64,000 nucleotides of DNA, taken from the NCBI GenBank assembly GCA_013141055.1, contig JABFRS010000001.1, forward strand, positions 3,031,319 through 3,095,318, given 5' to 3'. The DNA is from Cyclobacteriaceae bacterium. GTDB lineage: Bacteria; Bacteroidota; Bacteroidia; Cytophagales; Cyclobacteriaceae. The notes under the pieces were generated by a model. It was not told the origin of the DNA, made no database searches, and worked only from the letters and a program-made list of their open reading frames with translations. The position numbers and the translations under genes were made by a program. This document shows, piece by piece, positions 35,877-44,732 of the stretch (positions are counted from its first letter, which is position 1; each line of letters begins with the position of its first letter).

Positions 35877-36878
35877 CTATTGTGGGATATTCAAAACGAT
35901 CTTTCCAAACTGTCCTCCATTCTCCATGCGCGCAAAAGCCTCATTAACATTTTGCAATGGGAACACCTCATCGATGACAGGAATAATCTTGCGCTTGTGG
36001 ATCAGATCGAGCATGGAAAGAAACTCGTCTTCCGTTCCCATGCTGGTTCCAAAAATTGAAAGTTGCTTCCAGAAAAGAGTGCGGGGAGAGATAGAGGGAA
36101 TATTTCCGGCTGTTCTTCCAAAGATTACAATTCTTCCTCCTGGCATGGCGAGATCGAGCAGACTTGGAAACTGCTCACCACCGGCACTGTCAATGATCAC
36201 ATCAAATCCTCCAACCTCCTTTGTGATCTTTTCAATCCAGCCTTTCTCCTTATAATTGAAACCGGCTGTCGCGCCAAGCTCAATACACTTCTTAATTTTT
36301 TCTTCGGAACCTGATGTAATAAATACTCTTGCCTGAAAGGCTACAGCAAATTTTACTGCCCAGAGTGCGGCTCCACCTCCGGCACCGGTAACCAATACTT
36401 TCTCACCAGGTCGAATCCTTGCTTTTGTAAACAGCGCCCGATAAGCAGTAAGTCCTGATAGCGGAACAGTTGCTGCCTGCTCAAAGGAAAGATGCTGTGG
36501 CTTTTCAACTACCAGTTTTCGCGACACGGCAACATACTGAGCAAATGTTCCTGCATCCGGAAATCCTAAAAACTTAAAAGCATCGGATTGTACTGCAGAA
36601 TTTTTCCCCCAGTTGATGCTGGGATTGATAACTACCTCCTGTCCGATAATTTCTTCTTCAATATCTTCTCCAAGTGATTCAATTACTCCACTGCCATCGG
36701 AACCAAGGATGATTCCTGATGAAGAGGGATTGGCTTGCTCTTTCTGGATCCAGAGATCGCGGTGATTGAGAGCGGCTGCATGAAGCTTGATTAAAACCTG
36801 CCCCTTGCCAGGAGCAGGTTTCTTAACTTCTTCAATTAATAACGGTGAGTTCTTCTCTTTAAAGAGTGCGGCAATCAT
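35877..36878 (-). CDS. Medium-chain zinc-type alcohol dehydrogenase/quinone oxidoreductase
   Basis: 333 residues. GroES-like N-terminal domain (LHAAALNHRDLWIQK), Rossmann motif VTGAGGGAALWAVKFA near residue 160, and GGRIVIFG. The catalytic zinc Cys is replaced (NHRD instead of a C-x-S-D), which places it near quinone oxidoreductases that do not need catalytic zinc. NADPH-dependent activity is likely. 17 bp downstream of ilvE. Confidence 0.85.
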   Translation of the reverse strand: MIAALFKEKNSPLLIEEVKKPAPGKGQVLIKLHAAALNHRDLWIQKEQANPSSSGIILGSDGSGVIESLGEDIEEEIIGQEVVINPSINWGKNSAVQSDAFKFLGFPDAGTFAQYVAVSRKLVVEKPQHLSFEQAATVPLSGLTAYRALFTKARIRPGEKVLVTGAGGGAALWAVKFAVAFQARVFITSGSEEKIKKCIELGATAGFNYKEKGWIEKITKEVGGFDVIIDSAGGEQFPSLLDLAMPGGRIVIFGRTAGNIPSISPRTLFWKQLSIFGTSMGTEDEFLSMLDLIHKRKIIPVIDEVFPLQNVNEAFARMENGGQFGKIVLNIPQ

Positions 36879-36895
36879 CGTTGTCAGTTACTTAT

Positions 36896-37960
36896 TTAAA
36901 TGATGTAATTCCAGTTGTGAGCATCAGGAGTATTTCCAAGTCGAACATCCGTCAGCTTTGCCTTCAATTTTTGCTGAATGCTGGAGGAACTTACAGCGGG
37001 AAGCTGATAGTCGGTACCATGGATATGGATAACGGCAATCGGTGCAACTACCGCAGCCGTTCCTGCACCAAAGGCTTCCGTAAGAGTCTTGTTTTTAAAC
37101 CCTTCTTCAAGTTCGTCAATACTCACGCGGCGTTCTTCAACCGGCAACCCCATTTCACGGGCCATGGTCAGAAGTGAATCGCGGGTGATGCCATCCAGAA
37201 TTGCAGAGCTAAGATTTGGGGTTACGATTTTCCCATTCATAACGAACATTACGTTCATCATTCCTACTTCATCAATGTACTTGTGTTCTTTATGATCCGT
37301 CCAGAGGATCTGGTCGAAGCCTTCATTCTTGGCTACTTGTGTTGGGTAGAATGCTCCTCCATAGTTACCAGCACACTTTGCGAAACCTGTGCCGCCATCT
37401 GCTGTGCGCGTAAAATGATCTTCAACCTTAAGTCTGAAGGGTTTGCTGTAATATGGTCCGACGGGACTGGTAAGTATTACGAATTTATATTTATCGGCAA
37501 CCTTTACTCCCAGGCGTGATTCAGATGCGAATACTACCGGACGAATGTAAAGAGAAGAGCCTTCAAATGTCGGGATCCAGTCTTTATCAACTTCTATCAG
37601 AGCGTGGAGGCATTGGATGAACATATCAAATGTGATCCTGGGCATGCACATGCGATCCAGTGATTTGTTCATGCGATCAAGATGTTTATGCGGACGGAAG
37701 ATATTGATGGTTCCATCCGGTCTTTTGAATGCCTTCATGCCTTCAAAAATCGATTGGCCATAATGAAGTGCCAGAATAGCAGGTGTCATCTTAAGCTCAC
37801 CGAATGGAACAATAACAGGCTCGCTCCAGTTGCCAGCAGCCCAGTCAGAAATAAGCATGTGATCTGAAATATACTTTCCGAATTCGAGGTTATCGAAATC
37901 AGTTTCTTTCAGGCGTGAATGAGACGTTTTTTGTACCGGAATGGATGCTGTCAGTGTCAT
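36896..37960 (-). CDS. ilvE: Branched-chain amino acid aminotransferase
   Basis: 354 residues, fold-type IV PLP enzyme of the larger (BCAT2-like) group. Visible: ALHYGQSIFEGMKAFKRPDG near residue 65, PLP-Lys in TGFAKCAGNYGGAFYPT region, EVGMMNVMFV, and DGITRDSLLTMA. Interconverts valine, leucine and isoleucine with their 2-oxo acids. Likely first gene of a four-gene transcript with the oxidoreductase, GNAT and PNPOx proteins. Confidence 0.93.
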   Translation of the reverse strand: MTLTASIPVQKTSHSRLKETDFDNLEFGKYISDHMLISDWAAGNWSEPVIVPFGELKMTPAILALHYGQSIFEGMKAFKRPDGTINIFRPHKHLDRMNKSLDRMCMPRITFDMFIQCLHALIEVDKDWIPTFEGSSLYIRPVVFASESRLGVKVADKYKFVILTSPVGPYYSKPFRLKVEDHFTRTADGGTGFAKCAGNYGGAFYPTQVAKNEGFDQILWTDHKEHKYIDEVGMMNVMFVMNGKIVTPNLSSAILDGITRDSLLTMAREMGLPVEERRVSIDELEEGFKNKTLTEAFGAGTAAVVAPIAVIHIHGTDYQLPAVSSSSIQQKLKAKLTDVRLGNTPDAHNWNYII

Positions 37961-38030
37961 ACAGTTGATTTTCTTAAGCTGTAAAGATATTTAAAAACTA
38001 CTCGAGTTTTGGGGTGATTTTTACCTGCGG

Positions 38031-38651
38031 CTAGTGTTTTTCCACACTTCTGTTCTTCTTCATTTCCCGGGCAATCTCGCTTGATCCCGTGTCATTTCTT
38101 CGTTGCAACTCTGCTATGATCTGTTGATAATTTTTGTCGTCACGGTTCTGCGAAAGCTTATAAGAGGCTTCCATTTTTTCAATCTGTATCTCAAAAGCAA
38201 CAATTGCTTTTATGTCTGCCTGTAAAAGTTTGGGAGTCATTTTTTCAACAGTTACCGGACAAGCAGAATCTTTCTCGTATTTATTAACCAGATCTTTCAA
38301 TGATTGTAGCAATGCTTCATCTTCGATGATCCGGATCTTGCCGGTGACGTGGACTGCGATATAATTCCAGGTAGGAACGTTTTCGTGATCATACCAGGAA
38401 GAAGAAATATAAGCATGAGGTCCGCTGAAAACAGCCAGTACGTCAGAGGCTGTATCAAAATTTTTCCATTGAAAGTTTGCTCTTGCAACGTGTCCCGTAA
38501 GAGTCTTTCCATCTTCACTCAGGATCATGGGAATGTGCGTTGCCCATGGCTTCCCTTCCATTTGACTTATCAGGATGCCAAACCCGTTATCGCGGATGAA
38601 CTGTTTTAATTCATCTGAATTCTCATTTCTGAAATTCTTAGGCGTGTACAT
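38031..38651 (-). CDS. PaiB-type FMN-binding protein
   Basis: 206 residues: MYTPKNFRNENSDELKQFIRDNGFGILIS, THIPMIL, GHVARANFQWKN, YISSSWYDHENVPTWNYIAVHVTGK and the C-terminal KLSQNRDDKNYQQII. These are the marks of the PaiB (FMN-binding negative transcriptional regulator) family; B. subtilis PaiB is linked to polyamine control of sporulation genes, but the fold is a flavin split barrel and enzymatic activity is likely. Overlaps the DinB gene by 14 bp; third gene after EamA and DinB. Confidence 0.88.
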   Translation of the reverse strand: MYTPKNFRNENSDELKQFIRDNGFGILISQMEGKPWATHIPMILSEDGKTLTGHVARANFQWKNFDTASDVLAVFSGPHAYISSSWYDHENVPTWNYIAVHVTGKIRIIEDEALLQSLKDLVNKYEKDSACPVTVEKMTPKLLQADIKAIVAFEIQIEKMEASYKLSQNRDDKNYQQIIAELQRRNDTGSSEIAREMKKNRSVEKH

Positions 38652-39144
38652 GGTCAGAGATGGTTTCTGAGATCTTTAACAAATGATGATCGTCATGCTC
38701 AGCATCAAAGAATGCAAGATCAATAGCAGTCATTGGGACCTTTAATCTTGGATGGATGGAAGATTTTGCCAGTTCTGCTTCTGAAAGAGATTTGTACTTC
38801 GCAAGATTTTCCATTCTTGCTGTACGAAAATAATCAAGGACTTTTTCAATTGACCACAGATTGCAATCTTTTGGTTCAAATACAGCGGGAGATAAAACTT
38901 CCACCCCAGCCTTCATCTCATCCACTCTTCTGTTGTTGATCTGATCAACTTCCGCCAGATGGACGATGTGTTGCTTCACTGACCACTTATCATTGAACTT
39001 CTCAGAAAGAAACTTTTCGTTTTTTCCTTTCACCTTATGTTCAATGCGAATGATTGTTCCTTCCAGTCGTTCAAGGAAGAACGGCAACATATTTACCGGA
39101 AGTCCGAAGTCGAATTTGCGATCAAACCAGGGAAGTGTTTTCAT
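38638..39144 (-). CDS. DinB-family four-helix protein
   Basis: 168 residues. Four-helix bundle with metal-binding histidines: WSVKQHIVHLAEVDQINNRR (first His) and DLAFFDAEHDDHHLLKI near the C-terminus (H and H). DinB/YfiT proteins are thiol S-transferases or related metalloenzymes, often bacillithiol-dependent; many Bacteroidota make bacillithiol. Substrate unknown. One base separates it from EamA. Confidence 0.85.
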   Translation of the reverse strand: MKTLPWFDRKFDFGLPVNMLPFFLERLEGTIIRIEHKVKGKNEKFLSEKFNDKWSVKQHIVHLAEVDQINNRRVDEMKAGVEVLSPAVFEPKDCNLWSIEKVLDYFRTARMENLAKYKSLSEAELAKSSIHPRLKVPMTAIDLAFFDAEHDDHHLLKISETISDHVHA

Positions 39145-39145
39145 A

Positions 39146-40108
39146 TCAGTGAAAAGCTATTGCTTTAATAGAGCGCAGTATGGAACGGATTCCCTGAAAA
39201 GGTTTCTCTGAAGAGTTTTTCATCTGATATCCCTTGTTCACCAGATAGATTCCGGCTACAGTGATGAATATGGCAATACCAATTTTAGTATTCAGCTTTT
39301 CAGAAAGGATAAGCCATCCAAGAACAACCGCTACAATTGGATTGATGTATGCGTAAAGGGAGACCAATGTCATTGGAAGATTCTTGATCGCGTATGAATA
39401 GCAGGCATACGCCGCAACGGATCCGATCAATATCATGTAGATCAAAGAATAAACTACTTCTGCCGGCCATTGAATTGTGCGGTAATCATCAAACACAAGA
39501 CTGAATGGAATGAGGAAGAGTCCGCCAAAGACCATTTGCAATCCTGCATTGAGGAATGGATTACTATTCCCATTATTTTTCTTGATCCAAACACTTCCGA
39601 TCGCCCAGCATAAATTAGCCAGGAAGGTCATGAGAATTCCTACACGATAATTGGAGTCTGAAAATTCCGCGATGTGTTCACCGAAGATCAGGATGATGCC
39701 GGTAAGTCCGGTAAGAAGTCCAAGAATGATGAGCCAGTTAGGACGTTCTTCTTTGGTCGTGATGATATTGATCAGCACGATCCAGATCGGCATAACAGAA
39801 CAAATAATAGCAGCGAGTCCGCTGGAAATATATTTTTCACTCCAGCCCACCACACTGATTCCAAGTGTGATCATAAGCAAACCGACGATTGCCTGATTGA
39901 AAATCACCTTTTTACTGGGTAATTGTGCCTTTCCAACGGTTAGCATAAACACTACCAGGATAGGACCGGCGCAAAGAAAGCGGATCATCGAGAAAAGAAA
40001 TGCCGGAAACTGAGTAACACCGATGCGTAAAGCAAGGTACGTGGTACCCCAGATGATACATACAGCGGCCAGCGCCAGGTAAGCAATCAGGTTTTTGTTA
40101 TTTTTCAT
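39146..40108 (-). CDS. EamA/DMT-superfamily transporter
   Basis: 320 residues, ten helices in two EamA repeats (AAVCIIWGTTYLALRIGVTQFP.. and LANLCWAIGSVWIKK..). The final helix pair shows VSLYAYINPIVAVVLGWLILSEKL, the family signature. Such proteins export amino acids or other metabolites. It leads an EamA-DinB-PaiB run of tightly packed genes, behind a 26-residue peptide and a 39-bp element shared with the MocR regulator gene, so MocR control is likely. Confidence 0.88.
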   Translation of the reverse strand: MKNNKNLIAYLALAAVCIIWGTTYLALRIGVTQFPAFLFSMIRFLCAGPILVVFMLTVGKAQLPSKKVIFNQAIVGLLMITLGISVVGWSEKYISSGLAAIICSVMPIWIVLINIITTKEERPNWLIILGLLTGLTGIILIFGEHIAEFSDSNYRVGILMTFLANLCWAIGSVWIKKNNGNSNPFLNAGLQMVFGGLFLIPFSLVFDDYRTIQWPAEVVYSLIYMILIGSVAAYACYSYAIKNLPMTLVSLYAYINPIVAVVLGWLILSEKLNTKIGIAIFITVAGIYLVNKGYQMKNSSEKPFQGIRSILRSIKAIAFH

Positions 40109-40133
40109 TCTAATGTTCTGCTACTAGCAGGTT

Positions 40134-40214
40134 TCATAAAATACTATTAACCATTAACGCTAAGATTCCAACGATAATTCCGAATAGTAAAATCCATTTT
40201 CTTCTTGTCCTCAT
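40134..40214 (-). CDS. 26-residue membrane peptide at the head of the EamA operon
   Basis: ATG 40214 to TGA 40134-40136 encodes MRTRRKW followed by a single hydrophobic stretch (ILLFGIIVGILALMV) and NSIL. A positively charged N-terminus before one helix is the standard small inner-membrane peptide design. It ends 25 bp before EamA and begins 43 bp after the regulatory repeat, the same distance as the MocR start from its copy (45 bp). It could be a leader for coupling or a small partner of the transporter. Confidence 0.5.
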   Translation of the reverse strand: MRTRRKWILLFGIIVGILALMVNSIL

Positions 40215-40257
40215 TTGTAATGAATTATACCTCAAAACTTCTCTTTAAAACGGAGAA

Positions 40258-40296
40258 AAAACAGTTTCAGTTTTAGGTATTTTGACCAGATCAGTT
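40258..40296 (+). repeat. 39-bp element, copy A (candidate MocR operator)
   Basis: Matches 44649-44687 in 37 of 39 positions, the only differences being two adjacent bases. It contains two direct half-sites TCAGTT (40267 and 40291), spaced 24 bp start to start. It lies upstream of the small-peptide/EamA operon, in the opposite orientation relative to the gene compared with copy B. MocR proteins commonly bind paired direct repeats. Confidence 0.7.
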
Positions 40297-40365
40297 GAAA
40301 GTCACTAACTCAAAGGTTTGTTGAGTTGAAGGTGTCAGTAAATTTTTTGTAAGAAGATTGAAAAG

Positions 40366-40424
40366 TGGTTGTGCATCGAATCGAACAATGCGACATAGCG
40401 GTTTTGACCAGTTTAAACTACCCA
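40366..40424 (-). ncRNA. tRNA-like element B, no anticodon arm
   Basis: Read on the minus strand: TA at the U8-A9 position, D-arm GTTT/AAAC with a GG-containing loop, then after only 14 bases a canonical T-arm CATTG-TTCGATT-CGATG, then CACAACC-A as acceptor 3' strand plus discriminator. A 17-base anticodon arm cannot be fitted. Its GCTATG (40399-40394) pairs perfectly with CATAGC of element A, and its ACAACC (40372-40367) with GGTTGT of element A. Confidence 0.45.
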
Positions 40425-40486
40425 GGTAGATAGGTGGGACTCGAACCCAATCAGCTATGGTTTTGCCATTAAACTAACAACCCTGC
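40425..40486 (-). ncRNA. tRNA-like element A, no anticodon arm
   Basis: Read on the minus strand: an acceptor-like 5' strand containing GGTTGT, TA, D-arm GTTT-AATGGCA-AAAC, then ATAGCTGAT directly joined to a T-arm (TTGGG-TTCGAGT-CCCA). Only 13 bases separate the D-arm from the T-loop instead of about 27. The body resembles Bacteroidota tRNA-Gly(UCC) as I remember it, with the anticodon loop deleted between the two AGC copies of the stem. Decayed tRNA or a structured RNA of another kind. Confidence 0.45.
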
Positions 40487-40499
40487 ATCATCTCACTGC

Positions 40500-43400
40500 T
40501 TATTTCTTCTTGTTAGAATCAATATCCCCCAGCAACTCTTTCACAGCGGTGTCTAATTGAGTATCGACTTTATTTCCACTTTCTCCCAATGCTCTGCTCA
40601 CTTTGATATCGGGCTGTCGTGGCGCCAGTTCCATATTCTTACCCTCATGATCTGTGATCCGTATAAAAGGCAGTCGTAAATTGGAGCCGTCTATTAATTG
40701 TGTTCCTGATGTATAAATAATCCATCCTCCTGTAGGTTCACCTACAACCTTACCCAACTGAAGAGTCTTGTATCCTTCTGTGAAATCTTCTGCATCGGAT
40801 AACGAATGCTGATTGATAAGCAGGATCGTTGGCAGCTCCAGTGAGCGTTGTCCCAATTGTGTCCTTGCTGGCGCTGAAGGCAAACCTCTGATAGTCATCG
40901 TCATGTATGCCTTTCGTGAAAATACATCCAGTGCATAAGCATTTACAAATCCTCCATTGTTGTTTCTAACGTCCACCACCACACCTTCACGTGCGTGATT
41001 CTCCGCATCCAGATCAAAATACAATTGATTCAATGATTCTGATGACATATCGAACATGTGAACATAACCCAACCGGCCATTGCTTTTCTTGTGCACATAG
41101 TCTCTCTGTTGAGCTACCCACTCTTTGTAGAGCAATCCTTTTTCAGTGGCCATATTAACAGGCTTCAGATCAACACTTCTGGCTTCTTTGACTGAAGTTG
41201 TCGGACTTATTTTAAGAGTAACTCGTTTGCCAATCTTATTTAATAGCAACTTATCATAGTTGACAGATGACGTAATCAGCGTATCGTCTACAGCAACTAC
41301 ATATTCTCCCAGCTTTATATTTCCGGACACGGCAGCCGGACTTAATGGAATGATTGATTTTATCTTTAGCTGACCTTTTTCAACGGCGCTGGATTCAAAT
41401 CTTAATCCAATCCTTCCTGCTGCTGTAATGGCTGATCCGTTGGGTGCACTCACTCCAGAGTGAGATGCGTTTAGTTCACCTAACAGAAGACCGATAATTC
41501 TTCGCAGCTCATCAGGACTTCCTGCTCCATTCGCATAGGGTGCATATTTCTTTCCCGCTGCATTCCAGTCTCTGCCATGGTAGGCAGTATCATAAAAATT
41601 ATCACGCTGGATTTCCCATGCCTGCTGGTACATCGCCGACTTTTGAGTGAGAAAATTAGTCTCGACTTCTGCCGTGATGTCTACACCCTTCGCCTGACGA
41701 CTTTCAATGTTTATTTTTTGTATGCGACCCTGTTCTAAATAGAATACATCTTTATCATCGCTGCTGAACACAGGACTATTCTTTCCGCCAGGAGTGCTGG
41801 TAAGTTGTTTGGCAACCGGCGCTTCTTTTGCAGAGGGATCTAATGACCACGTGTAAAGATTTTCCTGACCTGCCACAGCCGCTGCAACAAGAAGGGTTTT
41901 CCCATCATTGCTGAGCGTTATGGAATTTGCATCCAGTCCGATTGGCAAAAAGCTGATCCGCTGTTGAATTCCTTCCCAAACGATCGTAACTGATTTTTTA
42001 TCCTTAGGCTTTTCAGCAATTGCATCGTCTGTTTTTTTGACTGAAGGCTTTGCTTCCGGAGTGACTTTCGGTTCAACTACAGGATCACTAAACAGATTTT
42101 GGAAGCGCTCCTCAGCAAACAATGGAGTTTGAGGAACAAGGTCTATGCGTGCTACCTGTCCGCTTTCTGTTCTCTGACGGGATAGATAGAGGAGATACTT
42201 TCCCTCTTTAGCCCAGATCAGATTTCCTCCGAATGAGTTTGAAAGGAAGGATACTGGTCTCACTTCTCCACCTTGTGCTGAGACAATGGATATGTTCCTG
42301 AAAGATTTGACACCAGAGGAAGCAAAGGCAATCCATTTATTATCAGGTGACCATACAACTGAATTGGAAGCAACTGCTCCGCGATTGAAGTAAGCCGTGG
42401 CTAAACGCTTATCAGTACCTGAAGCGATGTCCATAACATGTAGTTCTTTTCCATCACGGATGTAGGCTAATGACTTTCCATCAGGAGATACAAATGGGAA
42501 TTCATTGTGATAAGCGCTATTAGTAAGTTGCTTGACTGATCTCGAATCAAAAGAATACGAAAATAACTGACGCTTGCTGGAAGTAGATGCCGAGTAAATG
42601 ATCGACTTGCTGTCACCGGTCCACGTGATATCATCTTCCGGTTGAAGACTGCTGGTAACACGAACCGCATCACCTCCATCTTTTGCTGAGACAGCAAATA
42701 CTTCGCCCTTTACAATGAAGGCAATCTTCTTTCCATCGGGTGACAGGGCAAATTCATTGAATTGGTTGGTAAGCTTTGAAACAATGGATAGTGGAGCAGA
42801 TGCAGATCCTTTTTTAATGATAGTGACAGGTTCAGCTTTGGTAGAAGCAATATCATATTTCCAGATAGTCAGGTCACGTTCAAAGAGAATTGTCTTTCCA
42901 TCATAGCTCATGGATGGCCAGAGAACTCTTCCATTTGTAAACGTGGTAAGTTTTTTTGCTGCACCATTCAATGGCTGCGACCAGAGATTTTCAATTCCAT
43001 CCCGATCGGAAGTGTAGAAAATTGAAGAATTGTCTTTGCTCCACATCGGCCAGAGACTTTTTGCTCCGCGATCGGTAACTTTTGAAAGTTCACCGTTATT
43101 TTTTCTGATCCAGATCTCTGATTCATCAAGATGACTATGTCCTCTTCTCCACCATTGACGTGATGCTACACCACGGGCATTAAAGGCAATGGCATTGCCG
43201 TCACCTGATGGATTTGCAAAAAATTCATTTGTATAAGGTTCATCGAGAAGTAACACAGGTGTTCCTCCAAGGATTGAAACTTTGAAGACATCTCCCATTC
43301 CTGATATTTCCTTTCCGGTTGTGGAGAAGAATATCCAACCTGAATCGGGTGTCCAGGCGCTTACTTCGTCGAGGCCGTCATCAAAGGTCAGGCGTTTAAG

Positions 43401-43697
43401 TTCGCCGTTATCAAGCCTGATAATATAAACGTCACCGTTTCCGGAGCGCTGACTTGTAAAGGCAATGTATTTTCCATCAGGAGAATAAAGAGGCCGTGAT
43501 TCAAAACTTTCACTGACTACCAGTAATCGTGCTTCTCCACCTTTTGAGGATACCGTCCAGATGTCCCCACCCGAAACAAAAGCAATCTCATCACCGGAGG
43601 GTGAAAGCGCAGGCTCAGTAAAAGAGGGGAGAGATGTTTGTCCTGATAGATTAATGAAAGCAATAGCAAGAAGTACGGTGGAGACGAGATTTTTCAT
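40500..43697 (-). CDS. Tricorn-type S41 protease with beta-propeller and PDZ domains
   Basis: 1065 residues, signal peptide (MKNLVSTVLLAIAFINLSG-Q). Residues ~25-510: two propellers of PD40/WD-like blades (SPDGKYIAFTS, SPDNKWIAFAS and similar). Then a C1 region with LGELNASHSGVSAP (tricorn Ser-His pair near 735), a PDZ domain (~750-840) and the S41 core with VVDVRNNNGGFVNA and ILLINQHSLSDAEDFTEG (nucleophile Ser with Asp). Tricorn homologs digest peptides made by other proteases; this one is periplasmic. Tandem propellers gate access. Confidence 0.9.
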   Translation of the reverse strand: MKNLVSTVLLAIAFINLSGQTSLPSFTEPALSPSGDEIAFVSGGDIWTVSSKGGEARLLVVSESFESRPLYSPDGKYIAFTSQRSGNGDVYIIRLDNGELKRLTFDDGLDEVSAWTPDSGWIFFSTTGKEISGMGDVFKVSILGGTPVLLLDEPYTNEFFANPSGDGNAIAFNARGVASRQWWRRGHSHLDESEIWIRKNNGELSKVTDRGAKSLWPMWSKDNSSIFYTSDRDGIENLWSQPLNGAAKKLTTFTNGRVLWPSMSYDGKTILFERDLTIWKYDIASTKAEPVTIIKKGSASAPLSIVSKLTNQFNEFALSPDGKKIAFIVKGEVFAVSAKDGGDAVRVTSSLQPEDDITWTGDSKSIIYSASTSSKRQLFSYSFDSRSVKQLTNSAYHNEFPFVSPDGKSLAYIRDGKELHVMDIASGTDKRLATAYFNRGAVASNSVVWSPDNKWIAFASSGVKSFRNISIVSAQGGEVRPVSFLSNSFGGNLIWAKEGKYLLYLSRQRTESGQVARIDLVPQTPLFAEERFQNLFSDPVVEPKVTPEAKPSVKKTDDAIAEKPKDKKSVTIVWEGIQQRISFLPIGLDANSITLSNDGKTLLVAAAVAGQENLYTWSLDPSAKEAPVAKQLTSTPGGKNSPVFSSDDKDVFYLEQGRIQKINIESRQAKGVDITAEVETNFLTQKSAMYQQAWEIQRDNFYDTAYHGRDWNAAGKKYAPYANGAGSPDELRRIIGLLLGELNASHSGVSAPNGSAITAAGRIGLRFESSAVEKGQLKIKSIIPLSPAAVSGNIKLGEYVVAVDDTLITSSVNYDKLLLNKIGKRVTLKISPTTSVKEARSVDLKPVNMATEKGLLYKEWVAQQRDYVHKKSNGRLGYVHMFDMSSESLNQLYFDLDAENHAREGVVVDVRNNNGGFVNAYALDVFSRKAYMTMTIRGLPSAPARTQLGQRSLELPTILLINQHSLSDAEDFTEGYKTLQLGKVVGEPTGGWIIYTSGTQLIDGSNLRLPFIRITDHEGKNMELAPRQPDIKVSRALGESGNKVDTQLDTAVKELLGDIDSNKKK

Positions 43698-43785
43698 AGG
43701 GATAATGATTGATTTTAAAGATAATCAATCGCCTGAAAAATCCAGATAGGAAATGATGAGCGGCGTTATCGCTTCCCAAATGAGA

Positions 43786-44532
43786 TTAGTCCAAAACCAA
43801 TCCCACGGTAACGATTATTCCGTTCTTTTTTGGATAGTCCTCAATATCATTGGAATAGGGCATCAGCAATCCTGTTACTCCTGCATTCATCATCAGTGCA
43901 GGTGAAAGCCTGACTCTGCTATAAAACAGGCTGCTTCCGAAAGTCATATATTCTGCAGAATCAAAAACCTTATTATTATGCCAGGCCATCAGCCCCATGT
44001 CAATGTGATTTTTTGAATAGAGTATCCGGAACCGGTTCACCCAATCCTTATACTCCTGTTCCATGACTAAATTTCCAAATAATGTACTATGCTCAATCGT
44101 AAAGCTTTTAGAGATTTTATAGCCTGTTGTTAATATCAGTGTGACATCTGAACCTTTATCAGCCATTGAGTGACATTGCTCAAGGATAAAGCCTGCACTG
44201 GGGGTGATCGTTAGTTTCCTGCCGAGATGAAAATTTTTGTTAATCACCGCAAGCATAAAGTTGATTTGCGTTGGCTCGTTGTGAAGATCCATTGCCTTAA
44301 ACACCTGAAGACCCCACGTTTTACGGTCATAGGTGAAATTGAAATCAAGTGTTGGATTGTCTGAAACAATTCTTCCGCCATAGGAAAACTGCCCCATTGA
44401 ATGTAATCGCGTTGAAAGTTTTAAGTTCGATGTATTCTCCTTTTTTGTTTTTTGAATTGAATCCAATGGATCAATGTTTGCCCATACGGTCACAGGAAAA
44501 AGTAACAGGAGAAAAATTACCAGAGCTCTCAT
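43786..44532 (-). CDS. Exported beta-rich protein of unknown function
   Basis: 248 residues with a signal peptide (MRALVIFLLLLFPVTVWA). The mature part has alternating amphipathic strands (GRIVSDNPTLDFNFTYDR, LTITPSAGFILEQ, FTIEHSTLFGNLV, SRVRLSPALMMNAGV) and ends in a hydrophobic strand (GIIVTVGLVLD), suggesting a small outer-membrane barrel. No family recognised. Upstream of the tricorn-type protease on the same strand, 88 bp apart. Confidence 0.65.
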   Translation of the reverse strand: MRALVIFLLLLFPVTVWANIDPLDSIQKTKKENTSNLKLSTRLHSMGQFSYGGRIVSDNPTLDFNFTYDRKTWGLQVFKAMDLHNEPTQINFMLAVINKNFHLGRKLTITPSAGFILEQCHSMADKGSDVTLILTTGYKISKSFTIEHSTLFGNLVMEQEYKDWVNRFRILYSKNHIDMGLMAWHNNKVFDSAEYMTFGSSLFYSRVRLSPALMMNAGVTGLLMPYSNDIEDYPKKNGIIVTVGLVLD

Positions 44533-44648
44533 ATTGATTTCGCTTTAATATTTACACAAAGCTTCGCCATCGGAGCCGTTTGCTCAACCCGCTTCTGTGA
44601 AACTCTTATTTAAAATATTGGTGCAAATTTTTCTTTTTATACCTTTAC

Positions 44649-44687
44649 AAAACAGTTTCAGTTTTGTGTATTTTGACCAGATCAGTT
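44649..44687 (+). repeat. 39-bp element, copy B (candidate MocR operator)
   Basis: Near-identical to 40258-40296. TCAGTTTT half-sites at 44658 and 44682, spaced 24 bp. Located 45 bp upstream of the MocR gene start, where autoregulation would be expected. Confidence 0.7.
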
Positions 44688-44732
44688 TTTCCATAGATCA
44701 CTCATTGTAATTCGAATTTTATAAACTTATTT

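Noticed and set aside
40366-40486. One or two functional tRNA genes
   Set aside because: Neither has an anticodon arm, the acceptor strands within each element do not pair, and no CCA is encoded.
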